From: Caldifarciminota bacterium
GTDB taxonomy: Bacteria; Hydrothermota; Tepidihabitantia; Tepidihabitantales; Tepidihabitantaceae
Length of the DNA stretch: 64,000 nt
Assembly: GCA_026418295.1 (NCBI GenBank)
Contig: JAOABP010000005.1
Coordinates: 36,864 to 100,863 of the forward strand
Reading direction: 5' to 3'
A program made the translations under genes and the position numbers. Below the pieces are notes generated by a model. It did not search any database, was not told the DNA's origin, and worked only from the letters and a program-made list of their open reading frames with translations. The stretch's first letter is position 1, and each line of letters opens with the position of its first letter. Positions 36,512 to 44,368 of this stretch are shown here, in pieces.

Positions 36512-37156
36512 ATGGGGCAGAAGACGCATCCCTTGGGATTCAGACTGGGTATTACCAAGGACTGGAAGTCGGTCTGGTTTGAGCACAAGTATTACCGGGA
36601 TTTTCTGCTTGAGGATCTGAAGATCCGGCGCTATATTGAGACGAAGCTTGCCGAGGCGATGATCGCGGATATAGCGATCAAGCGCGTGGGCAGCCGGATG
36701 ACGATTACGATTCACACCGCCCGGCCCGGAATGGTTTTCGGGCCGAAGCGTCAGAATCTGGATGCGCTGCGGGATGAAATCCGGAAACTGACCGGCGGTA
36801 ATAAGGAGATTACACTGCTGGTTGAGGTAGTTCGTGTGCCCGAGCTGGAGGCAAAACTGGTCGCCCAGAGTATTGCCCGTCAGCTGGAACAGCGGGTAGC
36901 GCATCGCCGGGCAATGAAGCGGGCGGTGATGCAGGCAATGCGGCTGGGCGCACTGGGAATCAAGGTCATGGTCGGTGGCCGGCTCGGCGGCGCCGAAATT
37001 GCCCGCAGTGAGTGGTATCGTGAGGGCAGAGTGCCGCTGCAGACACTGACCGCCGATATTGATTATGCGATTGATGTTGCCAAGACGATTGCCGGCACCT
37101 GCGGTGTCAAGGTCTGGATTTACAAGGGTGATATTACACCTCAGCGGAGGAGCTGA
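36512..37156 (+). CDS. rpsC: 30S ribosomal protein S3
   Basis: A 214-residue protein at the mRNA entry channel. It begins [17 protein letters not shown]; the KH domain carries the GPKRQNL loop, and the C-terminal domain has [20 protein letters not shown] and [15 protein letters not shown]. The ATG at 36512 directly follows the rplV stop; an open stretch upstream lies inside rplV and is not used. Confidence 0.98.
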   Translation: MGQKTHPLGFRLGITKDWKSVWFEHKYYRDFLLEDLKIRRYIETKLAEAMIADIAIKRVGSRMTITIHTARPGMVFGPKRQNLDALRDEIRKLTGGNKEITLLVEVVRVPELEAKLVAQSIARQLEQRVAHRRAMKRAVMQAMRLGALGIKVMVGGRLGGAEIARSEWYREGRVPLQTLTADIDYAIDVAKTIAGTCGVKVWIYKGDITPQRRS

Positions 37157-37159
37157 TCT

Positions 37160-37588
37160 ATGCTGATGCCGAAGAGGGTCAAATACCGCAAGGCGATGCG
37201 GGGCAGGATGAAGGGCAAGGCGACAAGCGCAAACCGGGTTGATTTTGGTGAATTCGGGCTGGTGGCGCTGGAGCCTTCCTGGATTACCGCCCGGCAGATT
37301 GAAGCGGCACGTTTGTGCATGACCAAGTTCCTTAAACGTGCGGGCAAGATGTGGATTCGGATCTTCCCGGATAAGCCGGTGACCAAGAAGCCGGCAGAGT
37401 CCCGAATGGGTAAGGGCAAGGGAACACCTGAAGAGTGGGTGAGTGTCGTCAAACCGGGGAGAGTGCTGTTTGAAATTGGCGGTCTGCCCCGCGAGGAGGC
37501 GCTGACCGCACTGCGACTTGCCGCCAGTAAGATGCCATGCCGGACCAAGCTGATTGAACGCGAGGAGTTTACCTATGAAGGCTTCTGA
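37160..37588 (+). CDS. rplP: 50S ribosomal protein L16
   Basis: A 142-residue protein near the A-site and peptidyl-transferase centre. Signatures are [42 protein letters not shown], the conserved [22 protein letters not shown] loop and LREE-like [20 protein letters not shown]. Start ATG 37160 with GGAGGAG upstream. Its end overlaps rpmC by 14 bases. Confidence 0.98.
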   Translation: MLMPKRVKYRKAMRGRMKGKATSANRVDFGEFGLVALEPSWITARQIEAARLCMTKFLKRAGKMWIRIFPDKPVTKKPAESRMGKGKGTPEEWVSVVKPGRVLFEIGGLPREEALTALRLAASKMPCRTKLIEREEFTYEGF

Positions 37589-37787
37589 GCTCCGGGAACT
37601 GGGCAGGGAAGGAATCAGGCGCCGGCTGGCGGAGCTGGAGGATGAGTTGTTGAAGTTGAAGCTGCGCCGGGCAACTGAGGAGCTGCCCAACCCGTTGCGG
37701 TTGCGGGTGCTGCGCCGTGAGATTGCCCGCTGTCATACCGTGCTCCGGGAGCTGGAATTGAAGGAAAGTGAGGGCAGGAATGCGTAG
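37575..37787 (+). CDS. rpmC: 50S ribosomal protein L29
   Basis: A 70-residue two-helix protein at the tunnel exit: [20 protein letters not shown], then [36 protein letters not shown] 37575 has GAGGAG upstream within rplP. An earlier in-frame start at 37554 is less likely. Confidence 0.96.
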   Translation: MKASELRELGREGIRRRLAELEDELLKLKLRRATEELPNPLRLRVLRREIARCHTVLRELELKESEGRNA

Positions 37788-38019
37788 TCTGCGGCGAACG
37801 GTAGTCGGTACTGTGGTTTCGGCAAAGATGCAGAAGACGGTGGTGGTGCAGACCGAAAGGCTGGTCCAGCATCCGAAGTACAAGAAGTATGTCCGGCGCC
37901 GGACCAAACTTTATGCCCATGATGAACGGGCGGAATGCCGCGAAGGCGACCGGGTATTGCTGATGGAGACCAGACCGTTGTCCAAGCTCAAACGCTGGCG
38001 GGTGGTGAAGAAATTATGA
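37780..38019 (+). CDS. rpsQ: 30S ribosomal protein S17
   Basis: A 79-residue OB-fold primary 16S rRNA-binding protein. Conserved blocks are [38 protein letters not shown] and [24 protein letters not shown] 37780 overlaps the end of rpmC and has AGGGCAGGA upstream. Confidence 0.97.
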   Translation: MRSLRRTVVGTVVSAKMQKTVVVQTERLVQHPKYKKYVRRRTKLYAHDERAECREGDRVLLMETRPLSKLKRWRVVKKL

Positions 38020-38384
38020 TTCAGGAGTATTCAAGACTTAAGGTTGCGGATAATTCCGGTGCCCGCGTGGCAATGGTAATTAAAATCTACGGTGGCTCCA
38101 AGCGGAAGTTCGGCTGGCTTGGAGATACGGTGCTCGTTACCATCAAGGATGCCCTGCCGAACGGTCCGATCAAACCCGGTGATAAGTCCAAGGCAGTGGT
38201 CATCCGGACGCGCAAGGAGTGGCGCCGGGCTGACGGGACCTATATCCGGTTTGATGATAATGCCTGTGTGCTGATTGACGACAAGGGAGAACCCAAGGGG
38301 ACGCGCGTGTTCGGACCGGTCGCGCGAGAACTGCGGGAGAGGCAGTTTACCAAGATTATTTCACTGGCAACCGAGGTGGTCTGA
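38016..38384 (+). CDS. rplN: 50S ribosomal protein L14
   Basis: A 122-residue, typical-length protein at the subunit interface. It starts [20 protein letters not shown] and includes [33 protein letters not shown] and [22 protein letters not shown]. The ATG at 38016 overlaps the rpsQ stop (ATGA). Confidence 0.98.
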   Translation: MIQEYSRLKVADNSGARVAMVIKIYGGSKRKFGWLGDTVLVTIKDALPNGPIKPGDKSKAVVIRTRKEWRRADGTYIRFDDNACVLIDDKGEPKGTRVFGPVARELRERQFTKIISLATEVV

Positions 38385-38707
38385 TGCAGTTGCGCAAGGG
38401 TGATGTGGTGGAAGTGATTTCCGGTGAGGAGAAGGGACGCCGGGGCAAGGTGCTGCGGATTGAGTGGCATGAAAAGTCGAAGAGTTACCGGGCGATCGTT
38501 GAAGGAGTGAACCTGGCGAAGAAACATCAGCGGACCCGGGGTCCGGATAAGCCGGGCGGGATTGTGGATCTGCCCAACCCGATTGATGTTTCCAATCTCG
38601 TGCTCATCTGTCCGAAGTGCGGAAAGAAGGCAAAGGTGCGACGGGAGGAGCATGAAGGCCGGCGGGTCCGGGTCTGCCGGGAGTGTGAAGAGATTATTGA
38701 TGTATGA
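38384..38707 (+). CDS. rplX: 50S ribosomal protein L24
   Basis: A 107-residue assembly initiator with a KOW motif ([21 protein letters not shown]). The C-terminus contains a zinc-ribbon-like pair, [13 protein letters not shown] and CRECEEI. The start overlaps the rplN stop by one base. Confidence 0.97.
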   Translation: MQLRKGDVVEVISGEEKGRRGKVLRIEWHEKSKSYRAIVEGVNLAKKHQRTRGPDKPGGIVDLPNPIDVSNLVLICPKCGKKAKVRREEHEGRRVRVCRECEEIIDV

Positions 38708-39252
38708 GTGCAAGATTAAAGGAACATTATCTTAGCAAGGTGGTGCCCGCTTTGATCAGCCGGTTTGGTTATAAGAACCGGCATCAGGTGCCGAAGCTGG
38801 AAAAGGTGGTAATCAATGTTACCACTAAAGAGGCGGTGAATGATTCCAAGGTGCTGGATGTAATTGCCGAGGACCTGGCGCTGATTACCGGGCAGAAACC
38901 GGTACGGACTTATGCCAAGCGCGCAATCTCCGCATTCCGGATCCGCGAGGGAATGCCGCTGGGGGTGAAGGTTACGCTGCGCGGTGAGCGGATGTATGAG
39001 TTCATCGACCGGTTTTTCAATCTTGCTGCACCCAAGATCCGGGACTTCCGCGGTTTTCCGACCGATTCATTTGACGGCCGGGGCGGGTACAGCATCGGCC
39101 TCAATGAGCAGGTGATTTTCCCGGAGATTGAGGTTGCCAAGGTGAAGAAGATTTTCGGGATGACGATTACCTTCCAGACAACGGCAAAACATGATGACGA
39201 GGCGCGGGCACTGCTTGAAGAGTTAGGCATGCCTTTTGCAAAAAGGAAGTGA
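38704..39252 (+). CDS. rplE: 50S ribosomal protein L5
   Basis: A 182-residue 5S rRNA-binding protein of the central protuberance. Conserved blocks are [72 protein letters not shown] and [20 protein letters not shown]. The start overlaps the rplX stop (ATGA). Confidence 0.98.
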   Translation: MSARLKEHYLSKVVPALISRFGYKNRHQVPKLEKVVINVTTKEAVNDSKVLDVIAEDLALITGQKPVRTYAKRAISAFRIREGMPLGVKVTLRGERMYEFIDRFFNLAAPKIRDFRGFPTDSFDGRGGYSIGLNEQVIFPEIEVAKVKKIFGMTITFQTTAKHDDEARALLEELGMPFAKRK

Positions 39253-39253
39253 T

Positions 39254-39439
39254 ATGGCAAGAAAGTGTCTGATTGTAAAATCACAGCGTGAGCCGAAATT
39301 TCCGGTGCGTAAGCATAACCGGTGTCAGATCTGTTTCAGGCCAAGGGCATACTATCGGAAGTTCGGACTCTGCCGGCTGTGCTTCCGGGAACTGGCACTG
39401 CGCGGTGAGATACCGGGCGTGCGCAAGGCGACCTGGTAA
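39254..39439 (+). CDS. rpsN: 30S ribosomal protein S14 type Z (zinc-binding)
   Basis: A 61-residue short form of S14 with two C-x2-C pairs ([20 protein letters not shown]) for zinc. ATG 39254 lies directly after rplE; an upstream in-frame codon inside rplE is not needed. The short zinc form is the ancestral type of S14. Confidence 0.97.
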   Translation: MARKCLIVKSQREPKFPVRKHNRCQICFRPRAYYRKFGLCRLCFRELALRGEIPGVRKATW

Positions 39440-39450
39440 GGAGGAATGAG

Positions 39451-39840
39451 TTGGATACGATTGCCGATTTTCTGACGATGCTCCGGAACGCACTTGCTGC
39501 CCGGCACAAGGAAGTTACGGTCAAGTATACCCGGATGCGTTACGAGCTTGCCCGGGTTCTGCTGGAGGAAGGGTTTATCAGCAACTTCCGCGTTGATGGT
39601 GAAGGGATCAAGAGACAGCTGATAATCAGTCTTAAGTATCTTGATGATGGCACACCGGTGATAAGAGGGCTGGAGCGTGTTTCCAAGCCGGGACGCCGGA
39701 TTTATGTCGGTTGCGATGAGGTACCGCGGGTAATGGGAGGACTGGGAATTGCGATTCTGACCACTCCCGCAGGAATTGTTACTGACCGGGAGGCAAGGAA
39801 CCGCCGGGTTGGTGGCGAATTAATATGCAAGGTGTGGTAA
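39451..39840 (+). CDS. rpsH: 30S ribosomal protein S8
   Basis: A 129-residue protein binding the central domain of 16S rRNA. It begins DTIADFLTMLRNALAARH and ends in the S8 signature GLGIAILTTPAGIVTDREARNRRVGGELICKVW. The start is TTG (39451) behind AAGGAGGA; the ATG at 39446 is in another frame. It is one of several TTG starts in the window. Confidence 0.97.
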   Translation: MDTIADFLTMLRNALAARHKEVTVKYTRMRYELARVLLEEGFISNFRVDGEGIKRQLIISLKYLDDGTPVIRGLERVSKPGRRIYVGCDEVPRVMGGLGIAILTTPAGIVTDREARNRRVGGELICKVW

Positions 39841-39841
39841 G

Positions 39842-40411
39842 ATGGCTAAGAGTTACCGTCCCTTGAATGTTCCTTCCGGGGTGGAAATCAGGATCAGCCC
39901 CGAGCTGGTGCAGGTAAAAGGTAAGCTGGGTACGCTGGAGCTCAGGGTGCCGCGCGGGGTGCAGGTAAAACAGATCGACAGCAGTATCGTGGTCGAAGGT
40001 GAATCTGGAGTGGAGCGGGCGCTCGTGGGCACAACCCGTGCACTGCTGCGAAATATGTTTGCCGGGGTTACCAGCGGATACAAGAAAATTGTCGAGCTGC
40101 GGGGAATGGGGTATCGAGTGCAGAAGACAAAGTCCGGGCTTCAGATTAATTGCGGGTTTTCCCATCCGGTTGATTTTACCATACCGGCGGGGATCACAGT
40201 TGAGGTTAATCAGGTCCCGAATCCTGATGATACAAAAGAACAGATGTTCGAAATCATTATTTCGGGAATTGACAAACAGGTGGTGGGTGATGTTGCCGCC
40301 CGGATCCGGGCGATCAAGCCGGCAGACCCGTATCATGGCAAGGGGTTCAGGTACCGGGGCGAGCGGGTGCGCAAGAAGGCGGGCAAGCGCGCGGTTGGCG
40401 CTCAGGCGTAA
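39842..40411 (+). CDS. rplF: 50S ribosomal protein L6
   Basis: A 189-residue protein near the sarcin-ricin loop. It has two related halves, with VQVKGKLGTLELRVP, TRALLRNMFAGVTSGYKKIVELRGMGYRVQ, VNQVPNPDDTKEQMFEIIISGIDKQVVGDVAARIRAI and PYHGKGFRYRGERVRKKAGK. It is the last gene of the operon: the usual rplR, rpsE, rpmD, rplO and secY do not follow. A six-base-pair hairpin (40413-40427) without a T-tract lies after the stop. Confidence 0.98.
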   Translation: MAKSYRPLNVPSGVEIRISPELVQVKGKLGTLELRVPRGVQVKQIDSSIVVEGESGVERALVGTTRALLRNMFAGVTSGYKKIVELRGMGYRVQKTKSGLQINCGFSHPVDFTIPAGITVEVNQVPNPDDTKEQMFEIIISGIDKQVVGDVAARIRAIKPADPYHGKGFRYRGERVRKKAGKRAVGAQA

Positions 40412-40434
40412 TCCTGATACAATCAGGTCGGTTC

Positions 40435-40462
40435 TTGACTTCTGCTCGTTAACCAATAACAT
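40435..40462 (+). promoter_or_regulatory. tRNA-Glu promoter
   Basis: TTGACT (40435-40440), a 16-base spacer and TAACAT (40457-40462). The predicted transcript starts only a few bases before the mature tRNA at 40473. Confidence 0.65.
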
Positions 40463-40472
40463 AGACAACGCA

Positions 40473-40545
40473 GCCCCATCGTCTAGTCCGGCCCAGGACG
40501 CCTGGTTCTCAGCCAGGAGACTGGGGTTCAAATCCCCATGGGGCT
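40473..40545 (+). tRNA. tRNA-Glu (anticodon CTC)
   Basis: Folds as a cloverleaf: acceptor stem GCCCCAT with ATGGGGC, anticodon stem CCTGG with CCAGG around the loop TTCTCAG (anticodon CTC at 40508-40510, reading GAG), T-arm TGGGG-TTCAAAT-CCCCA. No CCA is encoded. Position 73 would be T, whereas most bacterial tRNA-Glu have G or A there. fabH starts 17 bases after its end. Confidence 0.93.
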
Positions 40546-40561
40546 ATATTATTTTATTTTT

Positions 40562-41542
40562 ATGAAGTCAATTAAGGTTATCGGCACCGGCAGAGCCCTG
40601 CCGGAAAAGGTGCTCACAAATTTTGATCTGGAGAAGATGGTTGATACCAGTGATCAGTGGATTGTGGAGCGAACCGGTATTCGTGAGCGCCGGATTGCGG
40701 ATGAAAATACCGCTACATCCGATCTGGCAGCAGTGGCGCTGGAGCGTGCCTGCGATAAGGCGGGCATGAAACCTGCTGACCTGGATACCATAATTGTTGC
40801 TACATCTACGCCCGATACGGTCTATCCGGCGACCGCCTGCTGGCTGCAGAGGCGGCTGGGAATTGCCGGCAGTGCCGCATTTGATATCAGCGCCGGATGT
40901 TCCGGATTTCTGTTTGCGCTTGAAGTGGCAGCCAATCTCTTGGTTACCGGTACCGCAAAAAAGGCAGGGGTGATCGGTGCGGAGGTGATGTCCAAGGTGG
41001 TTAACTGGCAGGACCGGGCGACTTGTGTGCTGTTTGGTGATGGTGCAGGTGCGGCGGTAGTCGTGCCTGGTAACGGCAGTTCCGGAATACTTGCCTCAAA
41101 CTGGGGGTGTGACGGTAATCTGGCACCTTTGCTCTATCAGCCGGCAGGGGGGACGAGAATGCCGACGAGTGAAAAGACGCTCCGGGAGATGGCGCACACT
41201 GTCCACATGGAAGGCAATCAGGTGTTCAAGCATGCGGTCCGGGCGATGGGCAATTCATCGGTCAAGGCACTGCAGGATGCCGGACTGGCGGCAGCCGATG
41301 TCAAACTGTTTATTCCCCATCAGGCAAACATCCGGATTATGGAGGAGGCAAGGGTCCGCGCCGGTATTCCACCGGAAAAGATGTACGTGGTCCTGCATAA
41401 ATATGGTAATATGTCTGCTGCGACCATTCCGGTTGCAATTGACGAAGCGGTTGAGGAAGGAAAACTTCAGGACGGGGATATTATCCTGCTGACTGCATTC
41501 GGGACCGGTTTTACCTGGGCAGCTGCAGTTCTGCGCTGGTAA
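40562..41542 (+). CDS. fabH: Beta-ketoacyl-ACP synthase III
   Basis: Starts fatty acid synthesis by condensing an acyl-CoA with malonyl-ACP. The 326-residue protein has the Cys-His-Asn triad: Cys in FDISAGCSGFLFAL, His in FIPHQANIRI, Asn in YGNMSAATIPVAI. It begins KSIKVIGTGRALPEKVLTN, with TSDQWIVERTGIRERRI nearby. Start ATG 40562 is preferred, since the open frame upstream lies in the tRNA. The 16 bases between tRNA and ATG are almost pure A/T with no Shine-Dalgarno, so the mRNA 5' end is probably made by tRNA 3' processing. No other fab genes are next to it. Confidence 0.96.
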   Translation: MKSIKVIGTGRALPEKVLTNFDLEKMVDTSDQWIVERTGIRERRIADENTATSDLAAVALERACDKAGMKPADLDTIIVATSTPDTVYPATACWLQRRLGIAGSAAFDISAGCSGFLFALEVAANLLVTGTAKKAGVIGAEVMSKVVNWQDRATCVLFGDGAGAAVVVPGNGSSGILASNWGCDGNLAPLLYQPAGGTRMPTSEKTLREMAHTVHMEGNQVFKHAVRAMGNSSVKALQDAGLAAADVKLFIPHQANIRIMEEARVRAGIPPEKMYVVLHKYGNMSAATIPVAIDEAVEEGKLQDGDIILLTAFGTGFTWAAAVLRW

Positions 41543-41655
41543 GTCGCACTCAAAGAAAAGTGATGTAAGTCATTCACAATCAGTAAATTGTAATATCAGC
41601 GCAAAAAATCCGCCAGTTAATAATATCTAATCGGATCGAAAAAGTAAAAAACTGC

Positions 41656-41683
41656 TTGACAAAAAAATTTCCGATGGTATAAT
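41656..41683 (+). promoter_or_regulatory. Promoter of the surface-protein pair
   Basis: TTGACA (41656-41661), a 16-base spacer and TATAAT (41678-41683): both boxes are perfect. An A-tract lies within the spacer. The predicted start is at about 41690. Confidence 0.88.
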
Positions 41684-41690
41684 TACTACT

Positions 41691-41724
41691 GTTGTTCGAG
41701 CTCAAAAGGGGGGCTCAGAACAAC
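41691..41724 (+). promoter_or_regulatory. Hairpin at the extreme 5' end of the surface-protein mRNA
   Basis: GTTGTTC-GAGC (41691-41701) pairs with GCTC-A-GAACAAC (41713-41724), leaving an 11-base loop and one bulged A. It starts at or next to the predicted +1, like 5' stem-loops that protect mRNAs from decay. AAGGAGG and the ATG follow. The role is inference. Confidence 0.65.
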
Positions 41725-41749
41725 ATGGGAAAAAACAAGGAGGGGTAGT

Positions 41750-43726
41750 ATGCATAAAATAACGCTCATAGCGTTAGCTCTCCTGGTGGGACTGAGCCAG
41801 GCGGGCAATGATGCGGTAATACTCCAATCTCAGGGTGTCACCGCAGCACCCGTAGTTGAAAGACCAGTAGGTAAAACTGATGATATCACAATCCCGCGTC
41901 TGCTTTCCTATCAGGGGAAACTTACTGATACACTTGGAAATCCGGTTCCTGATGGCTACTACCAGCTGACTTTCCGGCTCTATTCTCAGGAGACGGGTGG
42001 AACCCCGCTGTGGATAGAAGCTCAGACTGTTCCGGTGAAAAACGGTATTTTCTCTACGCTTCTGGGTTCAGTAGTTCCGATTCCGGCTCTGCCGGATGCG
42101 GGGACACTGTATCTCAGCCTGCAGGTCGGGCTATCACCTGAATTAAGTCCCCGCCTCCGGATCGGTTCAGCTGCCTACGCATTTCTTGCTGAGCGGGCAG
42201 CAAATTCCGACCTCCTGCAGGGCAGAGACACGAGCTACTTCGCCCGTGCTACTCATACCCATGCGTATGTGGACAGTGCTGGTGGAGCGGAGCGTGTTGG
42301 CGGGCTGGATGTGAGCGGGCTGGATGAGCGGTATGTTGAGGCGGGCGAGGCGGATGCGATCACCAGCGAGATGATTGCGGATGGTACGGTTGAGCGTGGT
42401 GATGTGGCGGCTGATTTCAAGGCGCCGTATGCGGACACTGCGGACTATGCCCTTTATGCGCCAGCAGTGGACAGCGCCCGGGTGGCGGCGAATGCATACC
42501 TCTTGCAGGGTATGGAGCCGGATGATTTTGCGGCGGCAGAGCACAGCCATCCGTATGTGGACAGTGCTGGTGGAGCGGAGCGTGTTGGCGGGCTGGATGT
42601 GAGCGGGCTGGATGAGCGGTATGTTGAGGCGGGCGAGGCGGATGCGATCACCAGTACGATGATTGCGAACGGTGCGGTGACGATGGCAAAGATTAATCAG
42701 GCGGGTGCGAGCACAGGCCAGGTGCTCAAGTGGAATGGCAGTGCTTGGGCGCCAGCTTCGGATCTGAATGATGATGCCTGGGTGCGGGATAGTAACCAGG
42801 ACAGTGTTCTGTTCACGGTGCGACAGCTGGGTATTGCCCGCGGCAATGCGGATAATGTGCTTTATGGAGCATATCGGCATACCCATGTGAACTTTGGCGT
42901 TGCCTGCACCACGGGTAATTCCAGCTTCGATGTTTACTACAGCACAGTTGGTGGTGGTGCTAATAATGCGGCGAGCGCTGCGGGTGCTACAGTTGCTGGC
43001 GGTGAGAACAACAAAGCGACCGGTTATATGGCAGTTGTGACCGGAGGTTATGCTAACAGAGCAAGCGGAACTTATGCCTCGGTCGGTGGGGGCAGTAATA
43101 ATGTTAGCAGCGGTAACTATGCGGTAGTTCCTGGTGGACGCGACAATGTGGCAAGTGGTGATTATTCAATCGTTGCCGGCGGCTTGGCGGACACTGCTGC
43201 AGCCAATTACAGTTTTGCCGGCGGTTACAACACCCGCGTTCGAGCCAGCGCTGATTATACCTTTGCCTTTGGTGAGGGTTGCTCGACTTCTACTCCACGG
43301 GCAGTGGTATTCTACCATTCGGGCGGAACAACAAAGCTCGGTGTCGGCGTGCAGAATCCTCAGTATCCGATTCATGTCCAGGGTGGTGCTTATTGCGACG
43401 GAACCAGCTGGGTGGATGCCAGTTCGCGTCTGCTGAAGAAGGATATCAGGGCTCTGACACCGGAAGAGGTGAAGGCGATTCTTGAGGAGCTGAAGCGGAT
43501 TCAGGTGGTGCGTTTCCGCTACAAGTCGGACGTTTCAGGTGAAGAGCATATTGGTGTGATTGCTGAAGATGCGCCGGAACTGCTGGCAACACCGAACCGG
43601 GATGGTATCAACACCGGTGACGCCATCGGTTTCCTGCTGGCAGCAATTCAGGCGGTCTGTGAGCAGAACCAGGAACTCCGGCAGGAGCTTGAAGCTTTGA
43701 AAGCACAGCTTCAGGAAGGCAGGTAA
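41750..43726 (+). CDS. Secreted trimeric-adhesin-like protein with C-terminal S74-type intramolecular chaperone
   Basis: A 658-residue protein with a signal peptide (HKITLIALALLVGLSQAG), an N-terminal beta domain (LLSYQGKLTDTLGNPVPDGYY) and a middle part with two nearly identical segments (HxYVDSAGGAERVGGLDVSG). Six to seven 14-residue YadA/Hia head-type repeats follow (STVGGGANNAASAAGA, ASVGGGSNNVSSGNYA, SIVAGGLADTAAANYS). The last 110 residues resemble the peptidase S74 chaperone of phage tail spikes: DASSRLLKKDI has a Ser and Lys five residues apart as in the Ser-Lys dyad, IGVIAEDAPELL is typical, and a coiled coil ends the chain. The S74 domain trimerises its cargo and may cut itself off. 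Strong promoter, 5' hairpin and AAGGAGG suggest high expression. It is followed by a small sorting-domain protein. Confidence 0.83.
   Translation: MHKITLIALALLVGLSQAGNDAVILQSQGVTAAPVVERPVGKTDDITIPRLLSYQGKLTDTLGNPVPDGYYQLTFRLYSQETGGTPLWIEAQTVPVKNGIFSTLLGSVVPIPALPDAGTLYLSLQVGLSPELSPRLRIGSAAYAFLAERAANSDLLQGRDTSYFARATHTHAYVDSAGGAERVGGLDVSGLDERYVEAGEADAITSEMIADGTVERGDVAADFKAPYADTADYALYAPAVDSARVAANAYLLQGMEPDDFAAAEHSHPYVDSAGGAERVGGLDVSGLDERYVEAGEADAITSTMIANGAVTMAKINQAGASTGQVLKWNGSAWAPASDLNDDAWVRDSNQDSVLFTVRQLGIARGNADNVLYGAYRHTHVNFGVACTTGNSSFDVYYSTVGGGANNAASAAGATVAGGENNKATGYMAVVTGGYANRASGTYASVGGGSNNVSSGNYAVVPGGRDNVASGDYSIVAGGLADTAAANYSFAGGYNTRVRASADYTFAFGEGCSTSTPRAVVFYHSGGTTKLGVGVQNPQYPIHVQGGAYCDGTSWVDASSRLLKKDIRALTPEEVKAILEELKRIQVVRFRYKSDVSGEEHIGVIAEDAPELLATPNRDGINTGDAIGFLLAAIQAVCEQNQELRQELEALKAQLQEGR
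42264..42366 (+). repeat. Direct repeat, copy 1 (103 bp)
   Basis: These 103 bases inside the adhesin-like gene recur without a mismatch at 42552-42654, 288 bases (96 codons) downstream and in frame. They encode the segment from YVDSAGGAER to EADAITS. Confidence 0.97.
42552..42654 (+). repeat. Direct repeat, copy 2 (103 bp)
   Basis: Perfect second copy of 42264-42366. Recombination between copies would remove or add 96 codons in frame. Confidence 0.97.
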
Positions 43727-43729
43727 GCC

Positions 43730-44275
43730 ATGATTGGCAGAAGATGGATAGCTCTGGGATTTCTTCTGCTGACAGGTTCCTGGCTCTGGGCTCAGTCTTA
43801 CCGCTGTGACTGGCAGGTGATAGCCGTGGGCGGTGGAATGCTCGCAGGTAGTTACCGCTGTGGCGTTACCGTGGGGCAGACAGCAACTGGGTTGATGAGT
43901 GGCCCTAACCTGCTGGCACTGGTCGGTTTCTGGCAGCCAGAAGTCGCCACGGGTATTGCCGAAAGGGACCAGATCTGGCAGGAAGGTCCAGTGGCTAATG
44001 AAACCCGGTTGTATCCGGTGTTGCCCAATCCATTCTCCGGTGCAACCAGAATCCGATATACGCTTAACTGTGAACAGCGGACACTGGTCCAGATTTGTGA
44101 TATCAGCGGCCGGGTAGTAAGGACACTGGTGAATTCGGTTCAGCCTGCTGGTACATATACGCTGACCTGGGATACAAGAGACAATGCCGGGCGCGAGGTT
44201 GCTGCTGGTATTTACTTCTGCCGTTTTTCTGCCGGTGGTTACCGGCGCAGTACCAAGCTCGTGCTCCAGCGTTAA
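43730..44275 (+). CDS. Small secreted protein with C-terminal sorting (T9SS type A-like) domain
   Basis: A 181-residue protein: signal peptide (GRRWIALGFLLLTGSWLWAQ), about 65 residues with SYRCDWQVIAVGGG and SYRCGVTVGQT, then a C-terminal FlgD/Por-type Ig domain (LYPVLPNPFSGATRIRYTL, VQICDISGRVVRTL, GTYTLTWDTRDNAGREVAAGIYF, RSTKLVLQR), the same kind as in the 1337-residue kelch protein. The two SYRC motifs are reminiscent of a short repeat. It lies three bases after the adhesin-like gene, shares its promoter and has a terminator. It might be displayed together with the adhesin; this is inference. Confidence 0.8.
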   Translation: MIGRRWIALGFLLLTGSWLWAQSYRCDWQVIAVGGGMLAGSYRCGVTVGQTATGLMSGPNLLALVGFWQPEVATGIAERDQIWQEGPVANETRLYPVLPNPFSGATRIRYTLNCEQRTLVQICDISGRVVRTLVNSVQPAGTYTLTWDTRDNAGREVAAGIYFCRFSAGGYRRSTKLVLQR

Positions 44276-44296
44276 AAGAAGAACAGAGGGCAGTAT

Positions 44297-44323
44297 GGGG
44301 CGGCGTTTTGCCGCCCCTTTTTT
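44297..44323 (+). terminator. Rho-independent terminator of the surface-protein operon
   Basis: Perfect eight-base-pair stem GGGGCGGC (44297-44304) with GCCGCCCC (44310-44317), loop GTTTT and six T residues. Confidence 0.95.
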
Positions 44324-44330
44324 GTCATAT

Positions 44331-44359
44331 TTGACCGGAGGGGTATCGGATGCTATAAT
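44331..44359 (+). promoter_or_regulatory. Promoter of the P-loop/2-oxoacid oxidoreductase operon
   Basis: TTGACC (44331-44336), a 17-base spacer and TATAAT (44354-44359), nine bases before the ATG. The leader would be zero to three bases. Confidence 0.75.
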
Positions 44360-44368
44360 TTTCTCCTC

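Noticed and set aside
36506..37690. 394-codon minus-strand frame opposite rpsC, rplP and rpmC
   Set aside because: Lies opposite three clear ribosomal protein genes and has no recognisable domain.
40413..40427. Hairpin CCTGAT-ACA-ATCAGG after rplF as a terminator
   Set aside because: Only six base pairs and no T-tract; not convincing as an intrinsic terminator.
42167..42886. 239-codon minus-strand frame opposite the adhesin-like gene
   Set aside because: Its internal repeats only mirror the 103-bp DNA repeat of the plus-strand gene.
42940..43270. Short repeats that could suggest a CRISPR array
   Set aside because: They are degenerate 14-residue protein repeats (YadA-like head) in one reading frame, with no constant DNA repeat. 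No CRISPR array or cas gene is present in the window.
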